Shown here: piece after piece, positions 21,403 through 31,583 of the stretch | How positions within the stretch are numbered: the stretch's first letter is position 1 | Layout: each line of letters begins with the position of its first letter | DNA from: Blastocladiella emersonii ATCC 22665 | Taxonomy: Eukaryota > Blastocladiomycota > Blastocladiomycetes > Blastocladiales > Blastocladiaceae | Assembly (NCBI GenBank): GCA_025594325.1 | Contig: JANHCV010000001.1 | Location: 3,410,001-3,474,000 of the forward strand | Reading direction: 5' to 3' | DNA: 64,000 bases | Notes under the pieces: model-generated | What the model was told of the DNA's origin: nothing | Seen by the model: only the letters and a program-made list of their open reading frames with translations | Databases searched by the model: none | Position numbers and translations under genes: made by a program

Positions 21403-21752
21403 GTGCGACTACAGGTAGCACCTTCCCTCGATGAGAACCTTTTACCATTTGCAGTAACCCAACGCCTGAAAGTCGCGCTCAGCCACTCACACGATCTACA
21501 ATCACAGTCACCTTGGATTGCTGTCGTGCCTCCGCCCTGCACTCACACAATTCCTTTTGCACCGCTTCCCGAGCCCCTTCGTGCATGTGAATGGCCGCTG
21601 CCATCGGCTATCGGTCTGCCACCATCGCCGCATGCCGCCAGACTCACTCAAAGTCCAAGGTCTCGCCCTTCCACTCGCTCCTCCCCTCCGAAATGACCGT
21701 TCCTGCTGCTTGCAGCTCGTCTTTTTGTCTCTCGTCCCCTTGAAACTACCGC
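21403..21752. other. Innermost part of left arm, no gene seen
   Basis: About 350 bp lie between the copia fragment and the spacer. There is nothing recognisable, and it is mirrored at 21978-22327. A candidate long terminal repeat was looked for and not found. Confidence 0.4.
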
Positions 21753-21977
21753 GGTCAGGAAGAAGCGTGGCCTTCTGTTGCAGCGCGGTGCTGCAGCGGA
21801 CGAAACGAGGTAGTCGCACGCTGTCGTACATGCCGGGAGCAAGACTGGGCCAAAGCGGGGGCGTCTCGTGGCTACAAGAGCTCGTACACATAGCTGTACC
21901 AGCGGGCGGGCGCTCGAGGAGGCTCATGGTGGGCGTGTACAATCTAGCGAGAAAAAATATGTCAACGAGGGAGCGGG
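21753..21977. other. 225-bp spacer at the centre of the inverted repeat
   Basis: This unique sequence separates the two arms. It shows no gene or motif that I recognise. Its length is a multiple of three and it is open on both strands, so 234-codon frames cross it in each direction (21518-22222 plus, 21508-22212 minus). These frames are probably chance products of GC-rich sequence and arm symmetry. Confidence 0.85.
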
Positions 21978-22327
21978 GCGGTAGTTTCAAGGGGACGAGA
22001 GACAAAAAGACGAGCTGCAAGCAGCAGGAACGGTCATTTCGGAGGGGAGGAGCGAGTGGAAGGGCGAGACCTTGGACTTTGAGTGAGTCTGGCGGCATGC
22101 GGCGATGGTGGCAGACCGATAGCCGATGGCAGCGGCCATTCACATGCACGAAGGGGCTCGGGAAGCGGTGCAAAAGGAATTGTGTGAGTGCAGGGCGGAG
22201 GCACGACAGCAATCCAAGGTGACTGTGATTGTAGATCGTGTGAGTGGCTGAGCGCGACTTTCAGGCGTTGGGTTACTGCAAATGGTAAAAGGTTCTCATC
22301 GAGGGAAGGTGCTACCTGTAGTCGCAC

Positions 22328-22843
22328 ATGAATAATAAATGTAATGTCCCCGTGAATCAGACCAGCTGCAACGGCGACGTGTTCAAGGACAACACGTTCA
22401 CCGAGTGGGCCGCCGTCAAGGGCATTCAGTTGCACTTCTCTCCACTAGGCAACCACTACACAACCGGGCGCATCGAGCGGCTGGTGGAGGACGTGGCCGT
22501 CAAGACCCGTGCGTCGATCGCTACCGCCGTCAACCTCCCCAATGCGTTCCGGCTGTATGGGTCCACGGCCGCGTGTTTCGTCCGCGAAGCCCTTGTCATC
22601 AGGGCCATGTTTGTGTTCACGCTCAAGTGCAACAGTGAGGGCGAGATGACCCGCTTCAAGGCGCGTCTCGCCGCGCACCGTAACAAACAGATCGTGGTCC
22701 GCGACTTGAATGCCACATTCGCGGCCGCCGTCGCCCACGGTTCCGCGCGCACGTTGTTCGCCAGCGCCGCCGCGAAGAGCCTGCCCGTCCACTCTCTCGA
22801 CGGGACGAGCTCGTACGTCCACGCGCGCTTGAAATGCGTGTAA
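22328..22843 (+). pseudogene. Ty1/copia pol fragment (integrase fused to RT), right copy
   Basis: Same 171 codons as the left copy, on the opposite strand. The frame ends soon after the motif A aspartate region, so no active reverse transcriptase can be made. Confidence 0.7.
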
Positions 22844-23115
22844 TTACGCGCGTGTCCGTGGGCATGGACGTCAAGGAGGGCCATGTTCTAGCTCAAGAGG
22901 TTGCTGTACAGTCTGCGCTAGGCCGACCACGAGTAGTAGATCCAGCTCGCTGCAACCCTCATACAGAGCGGGATCGTCGCCAGCGCTAACGACTGGTGCA
23001 TTTACATTCTGCAAAAGTGTGCGTCCGTCACTTACCAGCCGGTGTGCACTGCGCTGCGAGTCACCGCAGCGCTTGAGGAACGCCCTCGCGTCTACGCCCA
23101 AGCACTACTCACGAG

Positions 23116-23643
23116 ATGTGCGAGTGTAGCACTACTCCGGCAACAAGGCGCATGTCTTCGCCACTTCCTCTGTCAAATGCCTCGGCTGGCCACGACCACG
23201 GTCTCGCACGCCCGCCTCGTGTCGTGCACAACATTGTCCTGCAGAAGGCGGGGCTATCGCGTGCGGACGTAACCTTTGTCAAGATGAGCGACCTCCGCCA
23301 CTTGTCGAAATTTGCCTGCGAGGTAGGTAATCACGCTCAGTGCGGCGGCGCCAAGGGGCCTGGCAGTTTCCTCCCCTCAAACTCGCAGGAGAACCTAACA
23401 AAACTCATCGATGCACTCGAGGGCTTGCTTCCATCCCTGCTCGCCGTGTCGTTCGTGTCGCCTCAGACCCGGTCCTCGAACGCAGACCTTGAGTGGTCCC
23501 TGACACTCGCAATCCACAAGGCATTGGCCTTACAGGCTCGGATCAAGCAAGTCCTTGCATGTTCGCGGGAGGAGAACGAGCGCCACCGTCTACGGATGCT
23601 TGAGATCGAGAAGTTGGGCGTGAAACAGCTCACCTGTATGTAG
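23116..23643 (+). CDS. Unrecognised 175-codon open frame, right copy
   Basis: Identical to the minus-strand frame at 20087-20614. The downstream Cys-rich reading is at 23650-23856. Coding status is doubtful. Confidence 0.3.
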   Translation: MCECSTTPATRRMSSPLPLSNASAGHDHGLARPPRVVHNIVLQKAGLSRADVTFVKMSDLRHLSKFACEVGNHAQCGGAKGPGSFLPSNSQENLTKLIDALEGLLPSLLAVSFVSPQTRSSNADLEWSLTLAIHKALALQARIKQVLACSREENERHRLRMLEIEKLGVKQLTCM

Positions 23644-25037
23644 CACAGGGCCCCAGTGTGTACAAGCTGCTACTCCAATGTCCACGGGACCAGCAAGTGT
23701 CCCAAGTGCGGCCCTGCGTGTCAGGCTTGGTTGCCCTGCGCCTGCCCTTTGTGCTGCGCTCACCGATCCGACTCTCGTTTTGTCCACGTAGCTGCTGCCA
23801 TATCATCGATAGAAGAGAGGTATATACATGAACCATTTCTCATTTTGGCGCTGTAGTGGCGACACGTCTTTCCCTGTCAACGGACCGCAGGCTGGAAGAA
23901 CGTCGTGCGAGCGATCAAGCCACCAGTACACGATGGCAAAGCTTGCATGAACTGCCAGTCAGCGCGCGCTTACTCTAGGTGTTACGACCAGACTTCACAC
24001 TGCGATAGTCAGGATGGCCGCCTCGCTCAGCGCATTGATGGCCGCGTTGATGGACGCGTTGCGCCACCACGTGACGTGACGTCTCGCGAGCCAAGAGCGC
24101 GCTTCTCGGGGGGGCCCATGGCCGAGTCGCACAAAACGTCGCTGATCCCAAGGTTTAAGAAGATCCTGCATATCGATGCACGGAGAGTCCGATGGATTGC
24201 CGTAGCGGGAGTTGCATGCGGCGCGAGCTTTGCACCTCAACTCCCTCTTGACCCTCGCTTCCCTCCGTCTCCTCAACAACCAAGGTATTCGAACAAAGCT
24301 AGTTGCGGGAGCGCTCGACGTCCAACCGCGCGAGCGTGTCCGACACTACAGTGAAGAAGAGCGATCTGATCGGACTAGTGATGCTAGACGGACAGCGAGC
24401 CACGCACCCTCACCCTCGCGCCCATGATACGCGAGCCAGCATCAGCACTCGTGCGTTGCGTCAAAGAATCAGAGAGCAGTCGTCAGCGAGCAGACGGCGC
24501 GAGGTACGACGCGCCGGAAGCGGAAGCTCAGCGGACCTGGTCGCGCACACGTACGCGAGCGCGTGTCCGATCTCACGCATCTAGCAGCACGGACGGACAG
24601 ACGAGCGGCAGAACGACAAGAGCGCGTGCGTGGCGCTTGAGCGAGCGAGCGTTCGGGTGGGCTGCGCGCTAAACGGGAACAACAAGGCTAACGCTCGAGC
24701 CTTAGCGCCGAGTGCGACCAATCAGCACGCGCCGCCGGCCGCGTGGGGCCCGGCCCGGTTTCGCCTCGCTTCGGATCGCCCGACCTCCTCCGTTGTTGCG
24801 CGGGCAGTCATCCCACGTCATTCGCCCAATCCCAGCCAATGTGTTCGTGCACGCACTGCGGCAGCCGTGGCGAGCGCATGAAGTGTGCTTGTGCGCGCAA
24901 GCGTCCCTGTCCGACCCGCCGCCGCCGCCGCCCGAGCCTACAAAAGGCGGGCGGACCCCCGCACACGCCCTCGCTCTCTTGCTGCTGCCCACGCAACGCA
25001 ACATACTCTCCACCTGCAACGCATCAACACACACACC
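23644..25037. other. Non-coding or unrecognised stretch, right arm
   Basis: Mirror of 18693-20086. It should include the promoter of the right oxygenase copy near 25037. No additional gene can be supported. Confidence 0.4.
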
Positions 25038-26123
25038 ATGGTGGTCCCGCTCGCCCTCCCCGTCGTCGACCTCGCCGTCTACATGGCCGACCCGACGTCG
25101 GCCGCCGCCAAGGCCGAGGCCGCCAAGGCCGCCGACGCGCTCAAGTCGTACGGCGCGCTGCTCGTGCGCGACCCGCGCGTGCCCGAGGGCGCCAACGGCG
25201 AGTTCCTCGACATGATGGAGCAGTACTTTGAGCAGCCGCTCGACGCCAAGATGGCCGACGTGCGCCCCGAGCTCAACTACCAGATTGGCGCCACGCCCGA
25301 GTTTGTCGAGGAGCCGTGCTGCTTCCGCGACCCCAAGTGCCAGAAGATCCTCGAGGACCTGCCCGCCGAGGATAAGCCCGTGCAGTGGACCGGCGCCGAC
25401 CCCAAGTGGCGCTTCTTCCACCGCATTGGCCCCGTCCCGACCGAGTCCAAGTACCCGCAGCTCAACACGGCGCCCGTCGTGCCCGCCAAGTTTGCCGACA
25501 AGTGGCTCTCGGTCATGGACACGTACGGCCAGCAGCTGCACGACGCCGTCGAGATGGTCGCCGAGGTGGCCGCCGTCGGCCTCGGCTACGCCGACGCCAA
25601 GGACTTTGTCAACAAGGCCAAGTTCGGCCCGCACCTCCTGGCCCCGACGGGTTCGGATCTCTGCCGCTTCAACCAGCTCAACACCGTCTTCGCTGGTTTC
25701 CACTACGATCTCAACTTCCTGACCATCCACGGCAAGTCCCGGTACCCCGGGCTCCACGTCTGGGCCCGCAACAGCGGCATCAAGATGTCTGTGGCCGTCC
25801 CCGACGGCTGCCTGCTCGTCCAGGCGGGCAAGGAGCTCGAGTGGCTCACGGGCGGCGCCGTCCTCGCCGGGTACCACGAGGTGATTGTCAACGAGAAGAC
25901 GATCGAGGCCGCCGAGCGCGCCAAGGCCGCCGGCCGCTCGCTGTGGCGCGTGTCGTCGACGCTCTTCTACCACATTGCGTCCGACGTGGTCCTCAAGCCG
26001 ACCGGTCCGTTTGACGAGCCCGAGCGCAACGCCGCGTACCCGGCCGTCGACTGCGGCGAGTACGTGCGCAAGGAGCTCGAGCTGATCTCGCTCGCCGAGG
26101 GCTCCGGCAAGCCGTCCCAGTAG
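25038..26123 (+). CDS. 2-oxoglutarate/Fe(II) dioxygenase (IPNS-like), right copy
   Basis: Residue-for-residue copy of the 361-residue enzyme at 17607-18692, with the HxD, distal His and RxS motifs intact. Because the arm extends about 3 kb further upstream, this copy keeps the same promoter region as the left one. Both could therefore be expressed equally. Confidence 0.85.
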   Translation: MVVPLALPVVDLAVYMADPTSAAAKAEAAKAADALKSYGALLVRDPRVPEGANGEFLDMMEQYFEQPLDAKMADVRPELNYQIGATPEFVEEPCCFRDPKCQKILEDLPAEDKPVQWTGADPKWRFFHRIGPVPTESKYPQLNTAPVVPAKFADKWLSVMDTYGQQLHDAVEMVAEVAAVGLGYADAKDFVNKAKFGPHLLAPTGSDLCRFNQLNTVFAGFHYDLNFLTIHGKSRYPGLHVWARNSGIKMSVAVPDGCLLVQAGKELEWLTGGAVLAGYHEVIVNEKTIEAAERAKAAGRSLWRVSSTLFYHIASDVVLKPTGPFDEPERNAAYPAVDCGEYVRKELELISLAEGSGKPSQ

Positions 26124-26463
26124 GCTGTTTTTGCGGGTTGCTGGTGCGGAGCGCGGTCGGTGCGCTCCTTTCGACCCTCGTTTGTTCTTTTGTCTCGTTG
26201 TCCTAGTCTCCATACATGTATATCCTACTCTCAATCTCTTTCGTGCCGAGCGTTACGTCGTATTTGTGTGGTTGGATCATCGAATCCGCGTCGCGTCCGC
26301 GTGTGGCGCGCCGCGTCCGAGGGTGGCGGAGGTCGGTGGTCGCCGGGTCGGCAGCCAGGTCGGTCGGCCGGTGGGCCCACGCTGCTGTTTCAGCCGATGG
26401 ACGCCGACTCTGCTCCCCCTCAACAATTCCATGCATCGTAAACGCTAGCAGCAACTTATCGCA

Positions 26464-26967
26464 ATGGGAAACTGCTTTGGTAAACCGACCAAGGGCGGCG
26501 GCGGCGGCGGCCAGCGACTCGGGAGCGGTTCGGGGTCCGCGGCGCCGCGGCCGATGGAGATGCAGCCCACTCGGCGGCCAGAGCCGCAGGCGGCCGTGAA
26601 CACAACCTCGCCCTCTAGCGCTGCTGCGGCGTCTGACGAAGAGGCTCGCCGGATACGCGCCGAGGCGGCCGAGCGGAGGCTCGCTGGGGTCCGCCCTCCT
26701 GCTTCGCTCGCAACGACCCTCGTTGCCGACTCACACTCGAGTCGTTCCCGTAGAACACCCAGCGCGGCATCCAGAACGGCGGCGGTGCCCTCGCGTCGCA
26801 GCTCGAGCGCACGCGGCAGCTGAGCGACCGCGAGCTGCGCGAGCAAGAGGTCGCCAAGGCCAACCGCGCCAACGGCAACGCTCTCAACGTACGATTGCCT
26901 CGCTGTTACCACTCGGGAGCGCCTAGCCTGACTATTACTCGCCTGCTCGTAGTGGACCGTCTCGTAG
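26464..26967 (+). CDS. SVIP: SVIP-like small p97/VCP-interacting protein, right copy
   Basis: Exons 26464-26688, 26754-26888 and 26953-26967 encode the same 124 residues as the left copy: N-terminal MGNCFGKP, the AEAAERR helix and the terminal WTVS from a 15-bp exon. All of its flanking sequence lies within the arm, so regulation should match the left copy. Confidence 0.8.
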
Positions 26968-27228
26968 TCGCGGCGTCCGAATGCAAGAGGATAGATCAGG
27001 GTGTATAGAATCGTTACGAGGTCGCGGCGCATCTCACGCGGCGTGTTCTCCAAACAATCCTCTCGTCGTGAGGGTTCTAGCCGAATAGCAGCGCTCGTAC
27101 GCGCATAGAGGCCGTCGCCGTCGTCGCACACACGCGCGCGCATCGAGTGAGGAAGCATATCGACACATGAATGTATAGAATGAGAGAACCACGGCGCGCA
27201 CAGCACGCGCCGCCACCCCTCAAACATT

Positions 27229-28134
27229 TCACAGCTTGGGAAACTTGGGCGTCGTCTTGCCCAGAATCGCCGCCGCCGACGCCATGAGGTCGCGCGCCTG
27301 GATCTGGCTCGAGTTCCACATGGCCACCTGCTGCAGCCCGTCGTCCACCGTGTGGTCGCGCGCGTACACGAGCGTGCGCTTGATCCCGACCGTCGCCACG
27401 GGGCTCTTGCGCGCAATCGTCGCCGCCAGCTTGAGCGCGTGCCCGAGTACCGCCTCGCGCGGCGATACCCCGCCATCCTTGGACACGGGAACGACGTGGC
27501 TCACCAGCCCCGCCGCCAGCGCCTCGGCCGCCGTCACCGTGCGCCCCGTGTAGCACCACTCGCGCACCAGCGACTGGTTGCCGACAATCTTGGGCAGCCG
27601 CTGCAGCGTGCCGAGGTCCGCCGCCATGGACAGGTCCACCTCCTTGACGCTGAATGTCGTTGCGGGAGAGCACACGCGAATGTCGGCCGCCGTGATCAGG
27701 TCGATCCCACCGCCCACGCACGCGCCGTGCACCGCCGCAATCACGGGGACCCGGCACGTCTCCATGGCCGTGAAGGCGCGCTGCCACCGGTCAATCAGCG
27801 ACATGAGGTACAGGCCCGTGCGCGCCACGTCCGGTCCCTCTTCCGCCGGATCGTTACTGTTACTGGGAGAGGGCACCATGCCCGCCATGACCGCCTTGAG
27901 GTCGAGCCCCGCCGTGAACACCGTGTCGCTCGCCGACGCCAGCACCACGGCGCGGACCTCGGGGTCGTCCCCAAGCTGCGTGAAGCAGTCGTGGAACTCG
28001 CGGAAGAAGCCGTCGTCCATGGTGTTGAGCTTGCCCGCGCGGTCCAGCACCACCAGCGCTACGTGCTCCCGCGGCACCTTCACCGACAGGTAGCGGTAGT
28101 CCCGCGCAAAGGCCAGCTTCTCTGAGGGGTTCAT
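27229..28134 (-). CDS. ECH1: Delta(3,5)-delta(2,4)-dienoyl-CoA isomerase, right copy
   Basis: Identical 301-residue product to the left ECH1, with all three catalytic acids present. The arm ends at 28156, 22 bp upstream of this ATG. The upstream sequence is then the 3' flank of SLA1, not the WDR48-side promoter. This copy may therefore be transcribed differently or poorly. That is an inference from position; no promoter element was identified in either flank. Confidence 0.88.
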   Translation of the reverse strand: MNPSEKLAFARDYRYLSVKVPREHVALVVLDRAGKLNTMDDGFFREFHDCFTQLGDDPEVRAVVLASASDTVFTAGLDLKAVMAGMVPSPSNSNDPAEEGPDVARTGLYLMSLIDRWQRAFTAMETCRVPVIAAVHGACVGGGIDLITAADIRVCSPATTFSVKEVDLSMAADLGTLQRLPKIVGNQSLVREWCYTGRTVTAAEALAAGLVSHVVPVSKDGGVSPREAVLGHALKLAATIARKSPVATVGIKRTLVYARDHTVDDGLQQVAMWNSSQIQARDLMASAAAILGKTTPKFPKL

Positions 28135-28367
28135 TTGTTTGCCGTGGTGAGGGTCGTGAGAGAGCGAGGACCGCCAGGCGGACAAGCGACGCGTTTTCTA
28201 AGGTCGGCGTCGGCGTCCTTCACGTCGGCTGCTTCGGCTCCCGGCTTCCGGGTCGCTCCGAGTCGAAGTCCTGCAGGTCGACGTCATCGCAGCATGCTGA
28301 TCCCGAAGTAGCCCAGCTTAGGTTGCAATCAAAAAGTGTTGTATTGAGCGCGAGGACCGCGAGCCCG

Positions 28368-31300
28368 TCAACGGCCGCCCTGGAACTGCCGGAACGCTGC
28401 GTACTGGTCGCCGCCGCCTACACGTCCCGCCCACAATGATCAGCTCGCGTCGTCCAATCCTCGCGCATCGACCCGTACCCATGCCCATCCCGCGGAAGTC
28501 GCCAGCCGAGTAGCTGGACGTCATGCTCTGGCCGCCCTGCTGCTGCTGCTGTTGCTGCTGCTGCATCATCATCATCTGCTGCTGGGCGTGCGCCTGGGCC
28601 TGCTGCTGCATCATGGCCATCATCGCCGGGTTCATCATGGCCGGGTTCATGCCCGCGGCCTGCGCCTGCTGCATCCCCATCATGCCCGTCGCCGCGGCGG
28701 CCATGGGCATCATGGCCGAGCCCTGCGACACGGACCGCACCATGCCGGGTGTCATGCCGCTCATGGCCGACAGCGCCGGGCTGCCCGCCGACGACGCGGA
28801 GCTGTTGAGCGGGCGGCCGAACGGGTTGTCGGGCGCTACGAGAGGGAAAAGTCACGTCAGTTTCTTCACCCCACTACGACGGAAAGTGCGAAGCGAGAGC
28901 ACGTACTCGCATTCTGCCAGTTCGCCGACCGCCCCGTCGAGCTGGCTGTGACCGGCGCCATGCCCATGCCCATGGGCCGCTGCTGCTGCTGCTGCTGGGC
29001 GGCGCCGGGCGTGGTCCCGGCCATCATAGCGTTCGCGAGCATCATCATCTGCTGCTGCTGCTGCGCTTGCTGCTGCTGCTGGGCCTGCTGCTGCTGGGCC
29101 TGCTGCTGCTGGGCCATGAGCATCTGGTGCTGCTGGAGCTGCTGCTGGTGCTGGAGCGTCGACAGCGACACGTTGGTCGGGACGAACCCGGGCGCCTGCG
29201 CGGGGTTGGTCGGGATGAGCGGCGCGGGGAGCGCGCGCTGCGGCTGCTGGGGCACGGCCGCGGCACTCGCCGTCGCCGCGGCCGCGAGCATCGTCACGGC
29301 GGGCATCGGCGGCGGCGTGTTGATCTTGGGCATGGGCGGCGGCGTCGGGACCGCGCGCGCGGGCGTCGGCGCCGGTAGGGGGATCGCGGGCGTCAGCGAC
29401 ACGGACGGCTGCACTGGCGACATGGGCGAGGACCGGCGGCGCGCGTTGGCGCTGGCGGCGCCCGCCGCGAGCGTGGACGCCGTGGCCGACCCGCCGCTGC
29501 TGCGCCGCGTGCTGCCGGACCGCGTCGCCGGGTGCGGGCGGCCCGAGCCTGCGGGCGTCGGGACGAGCGGCGTGCCCGACGTCATGTTGGCGCGCGCGAG
29601 CTCCTCCTGCTGCAGGCGGCGCGCGAGCTCCTCGTCGGCGCGCAGCTGGTCGGCGGGCGCGGCCGAGACCGACGACGCGGTCGAGCGCATGGATCCGCTG
29701 AGCCCGGGGCCGGTGCCGCCCGAGATCTTGACGCGCTCGGAAAAGTACTGCTCGATGCGCTGGAGGTTCTGCGCCTCGAGCTCCTGCTCGCGCGATGCCG
29801 CCTGCTTGTACGACCCGGCGTGCTTGAGGATGCGCAGGATATCGCCCTCGCGGACGTCGAGGCCCTTGAGGATCTCGCGGTTGAGGTCGGGCAGCGTGCT
29901 CCCGTCGAGCTTCTCGCGGACGAACCGGGCCGCGACGACGCGGGCCTCGGCGGGCTCGACGCCGCACGCCGTGACGAATCGGAACCAGTCGAACCCATTG
30001 TACGTGGTGGCGCCCGCCGCCGACAGGTGCGCGGGGAGGGCGAGCCCCTTGAGCTTGTACGCGGCGATCTGGTCGTCGCGCGACAGCGCGGCCAGCGGCA
30101 CGTCAATCTTGTGCCCGTTGGTCTTGTGCAGCTGCACCTTGTCGCCGTTGAGGTCGACGAACGCCGCCTCGGTCTTGTGCACGCCCGACGCGTCGAGCCA
30201 CACGCGCACCTTGCTCGGGTCGGGCCGGTCCGCCGGCGCGCTCGCGGCGCTCGCGCCCGTGCCGTGCACCGTGACGGGGGTGCCCGGGCGCGGCGACGCG
30301 GGGCGGTCAGCACCCGTCCCGTTGACGGCGACGGCGCGCGAGGCGATGGTCGTCGGGCGCTCGGGCAAGGCGGGGCGGGCCGGGAGCGCGGGCGGCGGGC
30401 GAGCGGCGGCCGACGCGGCGCGCGCGCGCTGCTGCTCCTCCTCGCGCTTCCGGCGCTCCTCGTCCTGCTTGCGGCGCTCCTCCTCCTCGATCTTGCGCGC
30501 GGCCTCGCGGCGCGCCCGCGCTGCCTCCTCCTCGCGCCTCAGCTGGCGCTGGTACGAGTCGGCGGCGGCTTCCTCCTCGGCGCGGCGGCGCGCAGCCGCC
30601 TCTTCCTCGGCGCGGCGACGGGCGGCGGCGGCCGCTTCCTCCTCGGCACGCCGGCGCGAGGCTTCTGCCGCAGCAGCCCCCTCTTCGGCGCGGCGGCGCG
30701 CCTCGGCCTCGGCCTGCTGGATGGCGGCCATGGAGGGGGGCGGGGGTAGCGCGGGCCCGCTCGGCGCGGCAGCGGGCGCCGTGTGGGCGGCGGCGGGTGA
30801 GACGCCGACGGCGGCCTTGATGTCGAGGTAGTTGCGCGGGACCATGCCCTCCTTGCCCGAGCGGTCCTTTTTCGACGAGACGATGCGGACGAGGGCCCAG
30901 TCCGGGTCCGACTCGTCGTCGAGGACCTGGCAGTGCTCGCCCTCGCGGATGTCGAGGTCGTCGGGCTCCTGCGGGTCGTAGTCGTACAGCGCCGTGGCGA
31001 TCTTGAGCGGGGCCGCGAGCGCCGCGGGCGACGGCGCGATCGGTGGTGGCACCGCAGCCGGGGCGGGCGCGGGCGCGGGAGGGGCGGGGGTAGCGGGGGC
31101 GGGGGCAGGCGCGGCAGCAGCACCTGCGCCGTCGCGATCGACGTAGGTGGCGGGGACCAGGCCGTAGTAGTCGCCCTGGTCGGTCGGCATGCGCGCGACG
31201 AGCCAGTCGGCGTCGAGCTCCTGCAGAATGTCGAGCGGCGACGTCTCGTAGATGGTCAGCTCGTCGTCGGCCGCCGCCTCGTAGTCGTACGCCGCGACCG

Positions 31301-31583
31301 CCTGGTACAGCGTGGGCGCCTACACATCGCAAAGATCGTGGTCAACACACGCGCGCGTCGGGATGGCGCGGTACACGGCGAAGAGTACCTCGTCGACATA
31401 GTTCTCGGGCACGTTGCCCTCGAGGTCCTCGGCGTCGCCGCCGGCCTTGAGCACGCAGCGCAGCCACCCGGGCTCGTCCTCGCCCACGACGAACAGCAGC
31501 TGGCCCTCGGCCACGGCGAGCTCGTCGTCCTGCTGCGGCTCGTAGTCGTACACGGCCTGCACGATGCGGAGGACGGGCGCCAT
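28368..31583 (-). CDS. SLA1: Endocytic actin-assembly adaptor Sla1
   Basis: Four exons (31583-31389, 31319-28907, 28835-28479, 28417-28368) join in phase to 1,004 residues. Two adjacent SH3 domains lie at the N-terminus (VQAVYDYEPQQDDELAV and VAAYDYEAAADDELT), and a third follows near residue 140 (IATALYDYDPQEPDDLDIRE). An Arg/Glu-rich coiled region comes next. Then come the SHD1 domain (VRVWLDASGVHKTEAAF, KVQLHKTNG) and a SAM-like SHD2 (YNGFDWFRFVTACGV). The C-terminus is Gln/Met/Pro-rich and ends QYAAFRQFQGGR through a 50-bp last exon. Sla1 links cargo, clathrin, Pan1/End3 and Las17 at cortical actin patches. The length is shorter than in budding yeast mainly because the repeat tail is shorter. 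Confidence 0.93.
28538..29135 (-). repeat. Poly-Gln/Met triplet-repeat region in SLA1
   Basis: Runs of CAG/CTG triplets encode Gln tracts broken by Met and Ala in the tail of Sla1. Similar tails carry clathrin and End3/Pan1 contacts in the family. Such runs may vary in length between strains. Confidence 0.7.

Larger units (their letters stand above)
15574..21752 (+). repeat. Left arm of 6,179-bp inverted repeat
   Basis: Position x here pairs with 43730 minus x in the right arm. Every reading frame I compared across the arm is repeated residue for residue on the opposite strand, and spot-checked DNA shows no mismatch. The outer edge is defined by G at 15573 against A in the mirrored strand, and the inner edge by G at 21753 against C. 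It carries ECH1, SVIP and a 2-oxoglutarate oxygenase gene, then transposon debris near the spacer. Confidence 0.95.
21978..28156 (-). repeat. Right arm of 6,179-bp inverted repeat
   Basis: Inverted partner of 15574-21752. Beyond 28156 the sequence becomes the 3' flank of SLA1, unlike the WDR48 flank of the left arm. Confidence 0.95.

Noticed and set aside
21508-22222. Pair of 234-codon frames crossing the spacer on both strands
   Set aside because: They exist because the arms are mirror images and the spacer happens to be open; no homology and no start context. Kept only as a note on the spacer.
15574-28156. Centromere or mating-type locus flanked by inverted repeats
   Set aside because: Inverted repeats flank centromeres and MAT cassettes in some yeasts, but here the arms hold ordinary metabolic genes, the core is only 225 bp, and no pheromone, receptor or homeodomain gene is present.
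15574-28156. Hairpin or foldback sequencing-read artefact
   Set aside because: Such an artefact would mirror the flanks as well; the outer flanks differ and the centre has a unique spacer. Misassembly by another route is still possible and is listed as a check.
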